Part shown: piece by piece, positions 28,012-37,392 of the stretch | Position numbering within the stretch: position 1 is the first letter of the stretch | Layout of the letters: every line of letters starts with the position of its first letter | Source of the DNA: Candidatus Rubrivivax defluviihabitans | Lineage (GTDB): Bacteria > Pseudomonadota > Gammaproteobacteria > Burkholderiales > Burkholderiaceae_C | DNA length: 64,000 nt | Assembly: GCA_016709385.1 (NCBI GenBank) | Contig: JADJMW010000001.1 | Location: 434,001-498,000 of the forward strand | Direction: 5' to 3' | Position numbers and translations under genes: made by a program | Notes under the pieces: model-generated | Told to the model about the DNA's origin: nothing | The model's input: the letters and a program-made list of their open reading frames with translations, nothing else | Database searches by the model: none

Positions 28012-28833
28012 ATGCCCACCGTGCCGATGCCCGAATTGCCGCTGGTCGAGACCGCGACCCATGCATCTGCCCCGGTCGCCATGGCCGCGGGCAGCGCCCT
28101 GCCCGACGCCGATGCGCCGGCCGTGCCGCGCCATGTGGCCGTGGTCATGGACGGCAACGGCCGCTGGGCGCGGCAGCGCTACATGCCGCGCTTCTTCGGC
28201 CACAAGCAGGGGGTGGATGCGCTGGTTCGCGCGGTGAATGCCTTCGCCGACCGCGGCGTGCGCTACCTCACCGTCTTTGCCTTCTCCTCGGAGAACTGGA
28301 AACGCCCCACCGAGGAGGTCTCGGGCCTGATGAGCCTGGTCCTGGTGGCGGTGTCCAAATACCTCACCAAGCTGGCCGGCGACGGCGTGCGCATCCGCAT
28401 CGTGGGCGACCGTTCCGCCGTTTCCGACAAGCTGCGCCGGGCCTGGGAGCACGCCGAGCTGCTGACGCAGCACAACGACCGCATCACGCTGGCGGTGGCC
28501 TTCAACTACGGCGGCCGCTGGGACGTGGTGCAGGCCTGCCGCCGCGCGCTGGCCGAGGGCGTGGATCCGGAAACGGTCGACGAGGAATGGTTGTCGCGGC
28601 ACATGGCACTGTCCTTTGCCCCCGACCCCGACCTCTTCATCCGCACCGGCGGCGAGATGCGCATGAGCAACTTCCTGCTCTGGCAGGCCGCCTATTCCGA
28701 ACTGTTCTTCACCGAATGCCTGTGGCCCGATTTCGGCGAGGTCGAGATCGACGCCGCGTTGACGGCCTTCGCCCAGCGCGACCGGCGCTTCGGCGGCATC
28801 CGGCCGCAGCCCGTCGTGCGCGAAGACCGCTAG
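28012..28833 (+). CDS. uppS: Di-trans,poly-cis-undecaprenyl-diphosphate synthase
   Basis: 273-residue cis-prenyltransferase that elongates farnesyl diphosphate with IPP to undecaprenyl diphosphate, the carrier for peptidoglycan and O-antigen. The catalytic Asp is residue 47 in VVMDGNGRWA, with FAFSSENWKRP and the C-terminal DLFIRTGGEMRMSNFLLWQ. The N-terminal ~37 residues before the domain are longer than usual; ATG 28081 (residue 24) is a credible alternative start. It is separated from cdsA by a single base. Confidence 0.95.
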   Translation: MPTVPMPELPLVETATHASAPVAMAAGSALPDADAPAVPRHVAVVMDGNGRWARQRYMPRFFGHKQGVDALVRAVNAFADRGVRYLTVFAFSSENWKRPTEEVSGLMSLVLVAVSKYLTKLAGDGVRIRIVGDRSAVSDKLRRAWEHAELLTQHNDRITLAVAFNYGGRWDVVQACRRALAEGVDPETVDEEWLSRHMALSFAPDPDLFIRTGGEMRMSNFLLWQAAYSELFFTECLWPDFGEVEIDAALTAFAQRDRRFGGIRPQPVVREDR

Positions 28834-28834
28834 G

Positions 28835-29680
28835 ATGCTGCGCCAGCGCATCGTCACGGCACTCGTGCTCGTCGGCTTGATCCTGGGCTCGCTCATGGCG
28901 CGCAGCCTGTGGCCGTTCGCGCTGCTGACGCTGGCGCTGGTCGCCGCTGCCGGCTGGGAGTGGGGGCGTCTGAACCAGGCCGGCAACGGCCTGGCCCTGG
29001 CCATGGGTGCCGCGGTGGCGATGGCGGGCGCTGCCGGCCTGAGCCAGGGCTGGAGCGAGCGTGCGCCCGCGCCCCTGTGGTGGGGCACTGCCCTGCTGTG
29101 GGTGGTTTGCGGTGCGCTGGCGCTGCGCACCGGGCCCGCCGCCTGGCCCCAACTGGCGCGCCCCTTGCGTTGGGGGCTGGGCCTGGTCGCGTTGTGGGCC
29201 GCATGGCTGGCGCTCACCGACGCCCGCGTCATCGGCATCAATTTCATGCTGTCGATGCTGTGCCTGGTGTGGATGGCCGACATCGCAGCCTACTTCGGTG
29301 GTCGCGCCTTCGGCCGGCGCAAGCTGGCGCCTGCCATCAGTCCGGGCAAGAGCTGGGAAGGCGTGTGGTCGGGCATGGCGGGGGTGCTGTTGCTGGCGTT
29401 GTTCTGGACCTGGCTGGACACCCGATCCGACCTCGGCAGCCCGAGCCTGTATTCGACCCTGGTGCACCAACTTGGCTGGGCCGGCGCCGCACCCGCGCTG
29501 CTGGCACTGGCGGGCTTGAGCGTGGTCGGCGATCTGGTCGAATCCCTCGTCAAGCGTGCCGCCGGCGCCAAGGACAGCAGCCGCTTGCTGCCCGGCCACG
29601 GCGGCGTGCTCGACCGTGTCGACGCGCTGCTGCCGGTGCTGCCGGCGGCCATGGCCCTGGTGTCGATCCGTTCGGCTTGA
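28835..29680 (+). CDS. cdsA: Phosphatidate cytidylyltransferase
   Basis: 281-residue polytopic membrane enzyme making CDP-diacylglycerol from phosphatidate and CTP for phospholipid synthesis. About seven hydrophobic segments are visible (for example IVTALVLVGLILGSLMARSL), and the C-terminal CdsA signature SVVGDLVESLVKRAAGAKDS is intact, with the expected Asp residues, followed by LLPGHGGVLDRVDALL. It starts one base after uppS and ends 11 bases before dxr. Confidence 0.95.
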   Translation: MLRQRIVTALVLVGLILGSLMARSLWPFALLTLALVAAAGWEWGRLNQAGNGLALAMGAAVAMAGAAGLSQGWSERAPAPLWWGTALLWVVCGALALRTGPAAWPQLARPLRWGLGLVALWAAWLALTDARVIGINFMLSMLCLVWMADIAAYFGGRAFGRRKLAPAISPGKSWEGVWSGMAGVLLLALFWTWLDTRSDLGSPSLYSTLVHQLGWAGAAPALLALAGLSVVGDLVESLVKRAAGAKDSSRLLPGHGGVLDRVDALLPVLPAAMALVSIRSA

Positions 29681-29691
29681 CTGTCAGCTGC

Positions 29692-30882
29692 ATGAATCCG
29701 CTTCTGAATCTGGTCATCCTGGGCTCCACCGGTTCGGTGGGCACGAGCACGCTCGACGTGGTGGCGCGCCACCCGGGGCGCTTCCATGTCGTCGGACTCA
29801 CGGCGCAGCAACGCGTCGACGTGCTGTTCGAACAGTGCCGGCGTTTTCGGCCGCGCGTGGCCGTGCTGCCGACCGAGCCACGGGCCGCCGAACTGCGTCG
29901 CCTGCTGGCCGCCGAGGGCCTGGTGACGGAAGTCCGCGTCGGCCCCGAGGCCTTGTGCGAACTCGCGGCGGCCAGCGAGGTCGACGCCGTGATGGCCGCC
30001 ATCGTCGGCGCCGCCGGTCTGCGGCCGTGCATGGCCGCGGCGCGCGCCGGCAAGCGTCTGCTGCTGGCCAACAAGGAGGCGCTGGTCGTCGGCGGTGGCC
30101 TGTTCATGCAGGCCGTGGCCGCGGGTGGCGCCACGCTGCTGCCCATCGACAGCGAACACTCCGCCATCTTCCAGTGCCTGCCCGAGGACCGCTCGACCTG
30201 GGCGCGGCGCATCGACCACATCGTGCTCACCGCCAGCGGCGGCCCGTTCCGCCAGCGCGACCCGGCGACGCTGCACGAAGTGACGCCGGCCATGGCCGTG
30301 GCGCATCCGAACTGGGTCATGGGGCAGAAGATCTCGGTCGACTCCGCGACCATGATGAACAAGGCGCTCGAGGTCATCGAAGCCCGCTGGCTGTTCGACC
30401 TGGCGCCCGAACGCATCAAGGTCGTCATCCACCCGCAGAGCATCATCCATTCGATGGTCGTGTGTCGCGACGGGTCGGTGCTGGCGCAACTGGGCACGCC
30501 CGACATGAAGGTGCCCATCGCCTACGGACTGTCGTTCCCCGAACGCATCGAATCGGGCGCCCCGCGGCTGGATTTCGAACAACTGCAGTCGCTGAGCTTC
30601 GAGCCACCCGACCCGCGCCGTTTCCCGGGCCTGCAGCTCGCGTGGGACGCGCTGCGCGCGCCGGCCGGCACCACCGCGGTGCTGAATGCCGCCAACGAGG
30701 AAGCCGTGGCGGCCTTCCTGGCCGGAACCATCGGCTTCGGCGCCATTCACAGTGTCAATGCCCGCACCCTGGACCGCCTGCCGCCTCGGCTGGGACCCAG
30801 CCACACGCTGGACGACCTGCTCGAACTCGACGGCCGCGCGCGCGACGTCGCCCGGCAGGTCATGAGAGAGCTCGCCGCATGA
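29692..30882 (+). CDS. dxr: 1-deoxy-D-xylulose 5-phosphate reductoisomerase
   Basis: 396-residue Dxr (IspC), the second enzyme of the MEP pathway, reducing DXP to MEP with NADPH. The nucleotide-binding motif ILGSTGSVGTSTLDVV is at the N-terminus; the metal and substrate motifs LLPIDSEHSAIFQ and VDSATMMNKALEVIEA are intact. It overlaps rseP by ATGA. Together with ispG (6.3 kb) and uppS in the same operon it supplies the undecaprenyl carrier. Confidence 0.97.
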   Translation: MNPLLNLVILGSTGSVGTSTLDVVARHPGRFHVVGLTAQQRVDVLFEQCRRFRPRVAVLPTEPRAAELRRLLAAEGLVTEVRVGPEALCELAAASEVDAVMAAIVGAAGLRPCMAAARAGKRLLLANKEALVVGGGLFMQAVAAGGATLLPIDSEHSAIFQCLPEDRSTWARRIDHIVLTASGGPFRQRDPATLHEVTPAMAVAHPNWVMGQKISVDSATMMNKALEVIEARWLFDLAPERIKVVIHPQSIIHSMVVCRDGSVLAQLGTPDMKVPIAYGLSFPERIESGAPRLDFEQLQSLSFEPPDPRRFPGLQLAWDALRAPAGTTAVLNAANEEAVAAFLAGTIGFGAIHSVNARTLDRLPPRLGPSHTLDDLLELDGRARDVARQVMRELAA

Positions 30883-32246
30883 CCACGCTGTTGGCTTTCC
30901 TGCTCACTTTGGGCGTGCTCATCGTGATCCACGAGTACGGCCATTACCGCGTGGCGGTGGCCTGCGGCGTGAAGGTGCTGCGCTTCTCGGTGGGCTTCGG
31001 TCGTGTCGTCTGGCGCCGCCAGGCCACGCCGGATGCCACCGAATTCGTGCTCTGCGCGCTGCCGCTGGGCGGCTACGTGCGCATGCTCGACGAGCGCGAA
31101 GGCCACGTGCCGGCAGAGCTGCTCGGACAGGCCTTCAACCGCCAGCCGCTGCTGCAGCGCGCCGCCATCGTGGCGGCCGGGCCGCTGGCCAACCTGGGGC
31201 TGGCGATCCTGCTCTACGCCGGCGCGCACTGGATCGGCATCGACGAGCCCAAGGCCGTGCTCGGTCCGCCCGCCGCGGCCAGTCCGGCCGAGCGCGCCGG
31301 CCTGCGTGCCGGCGACTGGGTGCGCGCGCTCGCGCACGACAGCGGCGACTGGCAGGACATCGCCTCGATGACCGACCTGCGCTGGCAGGTCACGCAGGCA
31401 GCGATGCGGCGCGAAGCCGTGCAGTTGCGCTTGAGCGACCGCGACGGCCGCGGTTCGCGCACCGTGCGGCTGGACCTGTCCGTCGTCGAGCCTGGCGAGG
31501 TCGACGCCGGTCTCATGAGGACCGTGGGACTCGGTGCGCCCTACAGCGAACCCGTGCTGGGCGAGGTCAAGGCCGGCGGCCCGGCGGCGGCGGCCGGGCT
31601 GCGCCAGGGTGACCGCGTGCTGGCCGTCGATGGCGTTGCATTGACCGACGCGCAGACCCTGCGCGAACGCATCCGCGCCGGCGTGCACGACAACCGGCCC
31701 GTCGAGCAGCGCTGGTCGATCGAACGCGACGGTCGCATGATGGAGACCATGGTCGCGCCGCGGCTCGTCAGCGACGGCGGCCAGAATGTCGGCCGCATCG
31801 ACGCCTTCGTCGGCCGGCCGCCCGAGATGGTGACGGTGCGCCACGGCCCGGTCGAAGGCCTGGTGCAGGGCGCCGCGCGCACCTGGGAGGTTTCGGCGCT
31901 CACGGTGAAGATGCTGGGCCGCATGCTGGTGGGCGAGGCCTCGTTGAAGAATCTGAGCGGGCCCATCACGATTGCCGACTATGCCGGCCAGTCGGTGCAG
32001 CAGGGCCTGGCCTACTACCTGGGCTTCCTGGCGCTGGTGAGCGTGAGCCTGGGCGTGCTGAACCTGCTGCCGCTGCCCATGCTCGATGGTGGCCACCTGA
32101 TGTATTACATTTTCGAAGCTGTGACCGGCCGCCCGGTCTCCGAGCTCTGGCTGGCGCGTTTGCAGCGTGGCGGTATCGCGGTGCTGCTGGCGATGATGTC
32201 GATCGCCCTCTTCAACGACGTGGCCCGCCTGCTGGGCCTGCACTGA
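30879..32246 (+). CDS. rseP: RIP metalloprotease RseP
   Basis: 455-residue site-2 protease of the inner membrane, which cleaves RseA-type anti-sigma factors and signal-peptide remnants. The zinc motif is HEYGH at residues 18-22 in the first transmembrane helix, the third ligand lies in LPMLDGGHLMYY near the C-terminus, and two PDZ-like segments lie between (AAASPAERAGLRAGDWVRAL, VKAGGPAAAAGLRQGDRVLA). It overlaps dxr by 4 bases and precedes bamA by 5, linking envelope-stress proteolysis with outer-membrane assembly. Confidence 0.96.
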   Translation: MTTLLAFLLTLGVLIVIHEYGHYRVAVACGVKVLRFSVGFGRVVWRRQATPDATEFVLCALPLGGYVRMLDEREGHVPAELLGQAFNRQPLLQRAAIVAAGPLANLGLAILLYAGAHWIGIDEPKAVLGPPAAASPAERAGLRAGDWVRALAHDSGDWQDIASMTDLRWQVTQAAMRREAVQLRLSDRDGRGSRTVRLDLSVVEPGEVDAGLMRTVGLGAPYSEPVLGEVKAGGPAAAAGLRQGDRVLAVDGVALTDAQTLRERIRAGVHDNRPVEQRWSIERDGRMMETMVAPRLVSDGGQNVGRIDAFVGRPPEMVTVRHGPVEGLVQGAARTWEVSALTVKMLGRMLVGEASLKNLSGPITIADYAGQSVQQGLAYYLGFLALVSVSLGVLNLLPLPMLDGGHLMYYIFEAVTGRPVSELWLARLQRGGIAVLLAMMSIALFNDVARLLGLH

Positions 32247-32251
32247 CATCC

Positions 32252-34558
32252 ATGTTCCCAGTCTCTCCGTTCGTGCCGCTGCGCCCGGTCGCGGCGCTCG
32301 TCGTCGCGGTCGCGCTCGCGGCAACCGTCCCGGCGGTGCGCGCCGTCACGCCCTTCGTGATCCAGGACATACGGGTCGAAGGCCTGCAGCGCACCGACCC
32401 GGGCACGGTCTTCGCGGCGTTGCCGTTCCGCATCGGCGACACCTACACCGACGACAAGGGCTCGGCCGCGCTGCGTTCGCTGTTCGGCACTGGCCTGTTC
32501 AAGGACGTGCGGCTGGAGATCCAGGACCGTGTCGCGGTGGTCATCGTCGACGAGCGTTCGATCATCGCCAACGTCAGCTTCGTCGGCCTCAAGGAATTCG
32601 ACCAGGAGCCGCTGACGAAGTCGCTGCGCGACGCGGGCATCGGCGAAGGTCTGCCCTTCGACCGTGCGCTGATCGACCGTGCCGAGCAGGAGATCAAGCG
32701 CCAGTACCTCAGCCGAAGCCTGTACGGCGCCGAGGTCGTGACCACGGTGACGCCGCTCGAGCGTAACCGAGTCAACGTCACCTTCACCATGACGGAGGGC
32801 GACGCCGCGCGCATTGCCGACATCCGCATCGTCGGCGCCACGGTCTTCTCCGAGTCGGAACTGCTGTCGCTGTTCGAACTCACGAAGAGCGGCTGGCTCA
32901 CCTGGTACAGCAAGACCGACCGCTACTCGCGCAGCAAGCTCAATGCCGACCTGGAGAAGCTGCGCGCCCATTACGTCAACCGCGGTTATCTCGAATTTGC
33001 CGTCGAATCGACGCAGGTCACGATCTCGCCCGACAAGCAGACCATCACGATCGCCATCTCGGTGCGCGAAGGCCAGCCGTACACGGTGACCGCGGTGCGC
33101 CTGGAGGGCGACTACCTCGGCAAGGAAGACGAGTTCCGTTCGCTGGTGCTGCAACTGCCGGGCCAGCCCTACCGGGGCGACGCCGTGGCCGCCACCGCGC
33201 GCCGCTTCCAGGACCTGTTCGGCCTGTACGGCTATGCCTTCGCGCGCATCGAGCCGCGGCCCGAGATCGACCGCGCCACCGGCCAGGTGGAGCTGGTCTT
33301 CGCCGCCACGCCGCAACGCCGTGTCTACGTACGCCGCATCGAAGTGGCCGGCAACACGCGCACGCGCGACGAAGTCGTGCGGCGCGAATTCCGTCAGCTC
33401 GAATCGGCCTGGTACGACGGCGGGCTGATCAAGCTGTCGAAGGAGCGGCTCACGCGGCTGGACTATTTCAGCGAGGTCGACATCGAGACCGTGGAGGTGC
33501 CGGGCTCTCCCGACCAGGTGGACCTGGTCGTCAACCTCGTCGAGAAGCCCACCGGCAACCTGCTCGTCGGCGCCGGCTACTCCAACGCGGAGAAGTTCAC
33601 TTTCAACGCTTCGATCAAGCAGGAAAACGCCTTCGGTTCCGGCAAGTACCTGGGTATCGAGGTCAATACCAGCGACTTCAACCGCATCCTGGTGGTCAGC
33701 ACGGTCGACCCGTACTGGACGGTGGACGGCATCTCGCGCGCCATCGATGTCTTCTACCGCGCCAGCCGGCCGTACAACAGCCTGGGCGAGAGCTACGACC
33801 TGGTCACGCCGGGCGCCACCTTGCGTTTCGGCATCCCGTTCTCGGAATACGACAGGGTCTTCCTGGGCATCGGTTTCGAAAGAACGGAAATCGGCAGCTC
33901 CATCGGCATTCCCCTGAGCTACCTCAACTACCGTGTGCTCTACGGCGAGAACAGCAACGCCTTTCCGCTCACGCTGGGCTGGTCGCGCGACGCCCGCGAC
34001 AGCCTCATCGCCCCCGGGTCCGGCCGCTTCACGCGCATCAACCTGGAGTGGAGCCTGTTCGGCGACGTGCGCTACACGCGCACAAATCTTCAGTACCAGG
34101 AATACTGGCCCCTGCCGTACCAGCTGACCCTGGGGTTGAATGCTGAACTCGGCTATGGCAAGGGCCTGGGCGGCAAACCCTATCCGGTGTTCAAGAACTT
34201 CTACGGCGGCGGTCTGGGTTCGGTGCGCACCTTCGAGCAGGGTTCGCTCGGCGTGGTCGACCCGACCGGCGCCTATATCGGCGGCGCCCGGCGTTTCAAC
34301 TTCAACACCGAGCTCTATTTCCCGGTGCCAGGGACCGGCAACGACCGCAGCCTGCGCGTCTTCGCCTTCGCCGACACCGGCAACGTCTGGCGCGAGGACG
34401 AGAAGGTGACGCTCGACTCGCTGCGTGCCTCGGCCGGCCTCGGCGTGTCCTGGATCTCGCCCGTGGGCCCCTTGAAGATGAGCTATGGCAAGCCCTTCCG
34501 TGTGCAGCGCAACGATAGAATCCAGGAATTCCAATTCCAGATCGGGACCGCCTTCTGA
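32252..34558 (+). CDS. bamA: Outer-membrane protein assembly factor BamA
   Basis: 768-residue Omp85 protein, the catalytic core of the BAM complex. A signal peptide ends near VPAVRA, followed by five POTRA domains (from FVIQDIRVEGLQRTDPGTV to about residue 420) and a C-terminal 16-strand barrel. The barrel has the conserved VRGF-like loop variant (GGGLGSVRTFEQGSLG) and ends with a terminal Phe (FQIGTAF), the usual signal for BAM substrates. Its stop shares one base with the skp start. Confidence 0.97.
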   Translation: MFPVSPFVPLRPVAALVVAVALAATVPAVRAVTPFVIQDIRVEGLQRTDPGTVFAALPFRIGDTYTDDKGSAALRSLFGTGLFKDVRLEIQDRVAVVIVDERSIIANVSFVGLKEFDQEPLTKSLRDAGIGEGLPFDRALIDRAEQEIKRQYLSRSLYGAEVVTTVTPLERNRVNVTFTMTEGDAARIADIRIVGATVFSESELLSLFELTKSGWLTWYSKTDRYSRSKLNADLEKLRAHYVNRGYLEFAVESTQVTISPDKQTITIAISVREGQPYTVTAVRLEGDYLGKEDEFRSLVLQLPGQPYRGDAVAATARRFQDLFGLYGYAFARIEPRPEIDRATGQVELVFAATPQRRVYVRRIEVAGNTRTRDEVVRREFRQLESAWYDGGLIKLSKERLTRLDYFSEVDIETVEVPGSPDQVDLVVNLVEKPTGNLLVGAGYSNAEKFTFNASIKQENAFGSGKYLGIEVNTSDFNRILVVSTVDPYWTVDGISRAIDVFYRASRPYNSLGESYDLVTPGATLRFGIPFSEYDRVFLGIGFERTEIGSSIGIPLSYLNYRVLYGENSNAFPLTLGWSRDARDSLIAPGSGRFTRINLEWSLFGDVRYTRTNLQYQEYWPLPYQLTLGLNAELGYGKGLGGKPYPVFKNFYGGGLGSVRTFEQGSLGVVDPTGAYIGGARRFNFNTELYFPVPGTGNDRSLRVFAFADTGNVWREDEKVTLDSLRASAGLGVSWISPVGPLKMSYGKPFRVQRNDRIQEFQFQIGTAF

Positions 34559-35079
34559 TGAAGACCCAAGCCATCCGGCTGCTCGCCACGGCAGCACTGT
34601 TCCTGGCCGCGGTCGCCCCGGCGGCCGCGCAGGAGCTCAAGATCGGCTACGTCAACAGCGAGCGCGTGCTGCGCGAGGCCGCCCCTGCCAAGGCGGCGCA
34701 GGGCAAGCTGGAAGCCGAGTTCAGCCGCCGCGAACGCGACCTCAACGAACAGACCGCGCGCCTGAAGGCCGCCGCCGACAAGCTGCAGAAGGAAGAGCCG
34801 ACCCTGGCGGAAGCGGAAAAGATCCGCCGCCAGCGCGAACTCGTCGAGCAGGACCGCGACCTGCAGCGCAAGCGGCGCGAGTTCCAGGAAGACCTCACGC
34901 AGCGCCGCAACGAGGAACTGGCGGCGGTGGTGGAACGCGCCAACCGCGCCATCAAGCAGATCTTCGACGCCGAGAAATACGACCTCATCCTGCAGGAGGT
35001 GGTGTTCGCGGGTCCGCGCGTGGACATTACCGAGAAGGTGATCCGCGCGCTCAACGGACCGGCCCCAGCGGGCAAGTGA
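34558..35079 (+). CDS. skp: Periplasmic chaperone Skp (OmpH)
   Basis: 173-residue OmpH/Skp protein. A signal peptide ends at APAAAQ, and the mature part has IGYVNSERVLRE and a long Arg/Glu-rich coiled coil (about 45-125) that forms the tentacles of the trimer holding unfolded outer-membrane proteins. Directly coupled to bamA (TGATG). lpxD follows after 9 bases. Confidence 0.94.
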   Translation: MKTQAIRLLATAALFLAAVAPAAAQELKIGYVNSERVLREAAPAKAAQGKLEAEFSRRERDLNEQTARLKAAADKLQKEEPTLAEAEKIRRQRELVEQDRDLQRKRREFQEDLTQRRNEELAAVVERANRAIKQIFDAEKYDLILQEVVFAGPRVDITEKVIRALNGPAPAGK

Positions 35080-35088
35080 GCGCCCGGC

Positions 35089-36138
35089 GTGGCCCACTCC
35101 CCGGGCGGGCCGGCAGTGCATGTGCGTATCGGTGAACTGGCCGCGCTGCTGGGTGGCGACCTGGTCGGTGACGCCGCGCTCGAGGTGGTCCGTATCGGCG
35201 GGCTGGAGGACGCGGACGCCCAGAGCATCAGTTTCCTGGCCCACCCGCGTTATGCGGAGCAACTGAAGACCACGCGCGCCGGCTGCGTCATCGTCGGGCC
35301 GGCCCTGCGCGACGCCGCGGCGGCACGCGGCGCGGCCATCGTCTGCGCCGACCCCTACCTGGCCTTCGCGCGCCTCACGCAGTGGTGGGCCGCCCGGGTG
35401 CGGCGCGCGCCGGCCGCGGGCGTGCACCCTTCGGCAGTGGTCGAACCCGGCGCCCGCATCGACGCCACGGCCTCCATCGGCCCCCTGGCCTACGTGGCCA
35501 GCGCAGCCCGCATCGGCGCCGCCGCCGTGGTGGGCGCACAGTGCCATGTGGGCGGGTGCGCCGAGGTCGGCGTGGCCACCGTGCTCAAGCCGCGAGTGGT
35601 GCTGGCCGAGGGCTGCCGCATCGGGCAGCGCGGCATCGTGCACAGCGGCGCGGTGATCGGGGCCGACGGCTTCGGGTTCGCACCCACCGAGGGCCGCTGG
35701 GAGAAGATAGAACAGCTCGGCGGCGTGGCCATCGGCGACGATGTCGAGGTCGGCGCCAACACCTGCATCGACCGTGGCGCGCTGGCAGACACCGTGATCG
35801 AAGACGGCGTCAAGCTCGACAACCTGGTGCAGATCGCGCACAACGTGCACATCGGTGCGCACAGCGCCTTTGCCGGCTGCGTGGGCGTGGCCGGCAGCGC
35901 ACGCATCGGGCGCCACTGCACCGTCGGCGGCGGGTCAAGCATTCTCGGTCACCTGGAGATCGTCGACCACGTGCACATCACGGCGGGCACGCTGATCTCG
36001 CGCTCGATCCGCAAGCCGGGCCAGTACAGTGGTTCCTTTCCCTTCGATGACAATGCGTCCTGGGAGAAGAATGCCGCCACGCTGAGGCAGCTCCACGCGC
36101 TGCGCGAGCGCATTCGTGCACTCGAGAGGAAGAGTTGA
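35089..36138 (+). CDS. lpxD: UDP-3-O-(3-hydroxyacyl)glucosamine N-acyltransferase LpxD
   Basis: 349-residue acyltransferase of lipid A synthesis, adding the N-linked acyl chain. An N-terminal uridine-binding domain is followed by hexapeptide repeats forming a left-handed beta helix; the catalytic His is in the QIAHNVHIGAHSAFAG segment. The GTG start at 35089 is used; the family core begins about nine residues later, and GTG 35116 is an alternative. Followed by fabZ with overlapping ends. Confidence 0.96.
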   Translation: MAHSPGGPAVHVRIGELAALLGGDLVGDAALEVVRIGGLEDADAQSISFLAHPRYAEQLKTTRAGCVIVGPALRDAAAARGAAIVCADPYLAFARLTQWWAARVRRAPAAGVHPSAVVEPGARIDATASIGPLAYVASAARIGAAAVVGAQCHVGGCAEVGVATVLKPRVVLAEGCRIGQRGIVHSGAVIGADGFGFAPTEGRWEKIEQLGGVAIGDDVEVGANTCIDRGALADTVIEDGVKLDNLVQIAHNVHIGAHSAFAGCVGVAGSARIGRHCTVGGGSSILGHLEIVDHVHITAGTLISRSIRKPGQYSGSFPFDDNASWEKNAATLRQLHALRERIRALERKS

Positions 36139-36143
36139 ACCCG

Positions 36144-36581
36144 ATGGATATCCAGCACATCCTGCGCCGGCTGCCGCACCGCTACCCGTTCCTGCTCGTC
36201 GACCGCGTGCTCGAATTCGAGAAGGACGTGCGCATCAAGGCGCTGAAGAACGTGACCATGAACGAGCCGTTCTTCGCCGGTCACTTTCCGGCGCGACCGG
36301 TGATGCCCGGCGTGCTGATGCTCGAGGCCATGGCGCAGGCGGCCGCGCTGCTGTCGTTCGAATCGATGGATGCCGAGCCCGGCGACGACACCGTGGTCTA
36401 TTTCGTCGGCATCGACGGCGCTCGCTTCAAGCGCCCTGTCGGCCCGGGCGACCAGCTCATCCTGGACGCCGCCATCGACCGCGTCAAGTCCGGCATCTAC
36501 CGCTACAAGGCGCGTGCCAGCGTCGACGGCCAGACCGCGGTGGAAGCCGAACTCATGTGCACCATGCGCAAGGTCGCCTGA
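36144..36581 (+). CDS. fabZ: 3-hydroxyacyl-[acyl-carrier-protein] dehydratase FabZ
   Basis: 145-residue hot-dog fold dehydratase of fatty-acid elongation. The active-site His is in LPHRYPFLLVDRV and the catalytic Glu in FPARPVMPGVLMLEAMAQAA. I prefer ATG 36144, about 11 bases after GAGGAAG; a TTG at 36135 overlapping the lpxD stop would add three residues. Its position between lpxD and lpxA links unsaturated and lipid A acyl-chain pools. Confidence 0.96.
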   Translation: MDIQHILRRLPHRYPFLLVDRVLEFEKDVRIKALKNVTMNEPFFAGHFPARPVMPGVLMLEAMAQAAALLSFESMDAEPGDDTVVYFVGIDGARFKRPVGPGDQLILDAAIDRVKSGIYRYKARASVDGQTAVEAELMCTMRKVA

Positions 36582-36586
36582 CCCCC

Positions 36587-37375
36587 ATGGCCAGCGTCCA
36601 CGCCACGGCCATCGTCGACCCTGCGGCCGAACTCGCGGGGAGCGTCATCGTGGGTCCGTACGCCGTGATCGGCGCCGGCGTCACGGTGGGCGAGGGCACG
36701 AGCATCGGCGCGCACTGCGTGATCGAAGGGCCCACCACCATCGGCCGCGACAACCGCATCTTCTCGCACGCGGCACTGGGCGGCGCGCCGCAGGACATGA
36801 AATACCGCGGCGAGCCCACGCAGCTGGTCATCGGCGATCGCAACACCATTCGCGAGTTCTGCACCCTGAACCGCGGCACGGCGCAGGACACCGGGGTCAC
36901 GCGCGTGGGCGACGACAACTGGATCATGGCCTACGTGCACATCGCGCACGACGTGCAGCTGGGCCACCGCACGATCCTGGCCAACAACGCCACGCTGGCC
37001 GGGCACGTGCACGTCGGCGACTGGGTCATCGTCGGTGGCTTGAGCGGCGTGCACCAGTTCTGCAAGATCGGTGCCCACGCGATGACGGGTTTCCAGAGCC
37101 ATGTCTCGCAGGACGTGCCGCCGTTCATGATGGTTTCGGGCCACCCGCTGGCCGAGCACGGCTTCAATGTCGAGGGCTTGCGCCGGCGCGGCTTTTCGCG
37201 CGAACGCATCGCACTCGTCAAGCAGATGCACCGCCTGCTGTACCGCAGCGGCCTGACGCTGGAGCAGGCGCGCGCGGCCATCGCGGCCCTCGTCGGCAGC
37301 GTGGAAGGCGGCGACGACGACGTACGCCTGCTGCTCGATTTTCTGGCCGCGGCCAAGCGCGGCATCGTGCGCTGA
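36587..37375 (+). CDS. lpxA: Acyl-ACP-UDP-N-acetylglucosamine O-acyltransferase LpxA
   Basis: 262-residue left-handed beta-helix enzyme catalysing the first step of lipid A synthesis. Hexapeptide repeats run from the N-terminus, the catalytic His lies in WIMAYVHIAHDVQLGHRTIL, and the C-terminal alpha-helical domain (VEGLRRRGFSRERIALVKQM) is intact. It begins 5 bases after fabZ and ends 17 bases before lpxB. Acyl-chain preference cannot be read safely by eye. Confidence 0.97.
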   Translation: MASVHATAIVDPAAELAGSVIVGPYAVIGAGVTVGEGTSIGAHCVIEGPTTIGRDNRIFSHAALGGAPQDMKYRGEPTQLVIGDRNTIREFCTLNRGTAQDTGVTRVGDDNWIMAYVHIAHDVQLGHRTILANNATLAGHVHVGDWVIVGGLSGVHQFCKIGAHAMTGFQSHVSQDVPPFMMVSGHPLAEHGFNVEGLRRRGFSRERIALVKQMHRLLYRSGLTLEQARAAIAALVGSVEGGDDDVRLLLDFLAAAKRGIVR

Positions 37376-37392
37376 GCGCGGCCGGCGCCTGC

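Noticed and set aside
30930..30944. HEYGH instead of HEFGH in RseP
   Set aside because: It still satisfies HExxH and is a normal variant of the family.
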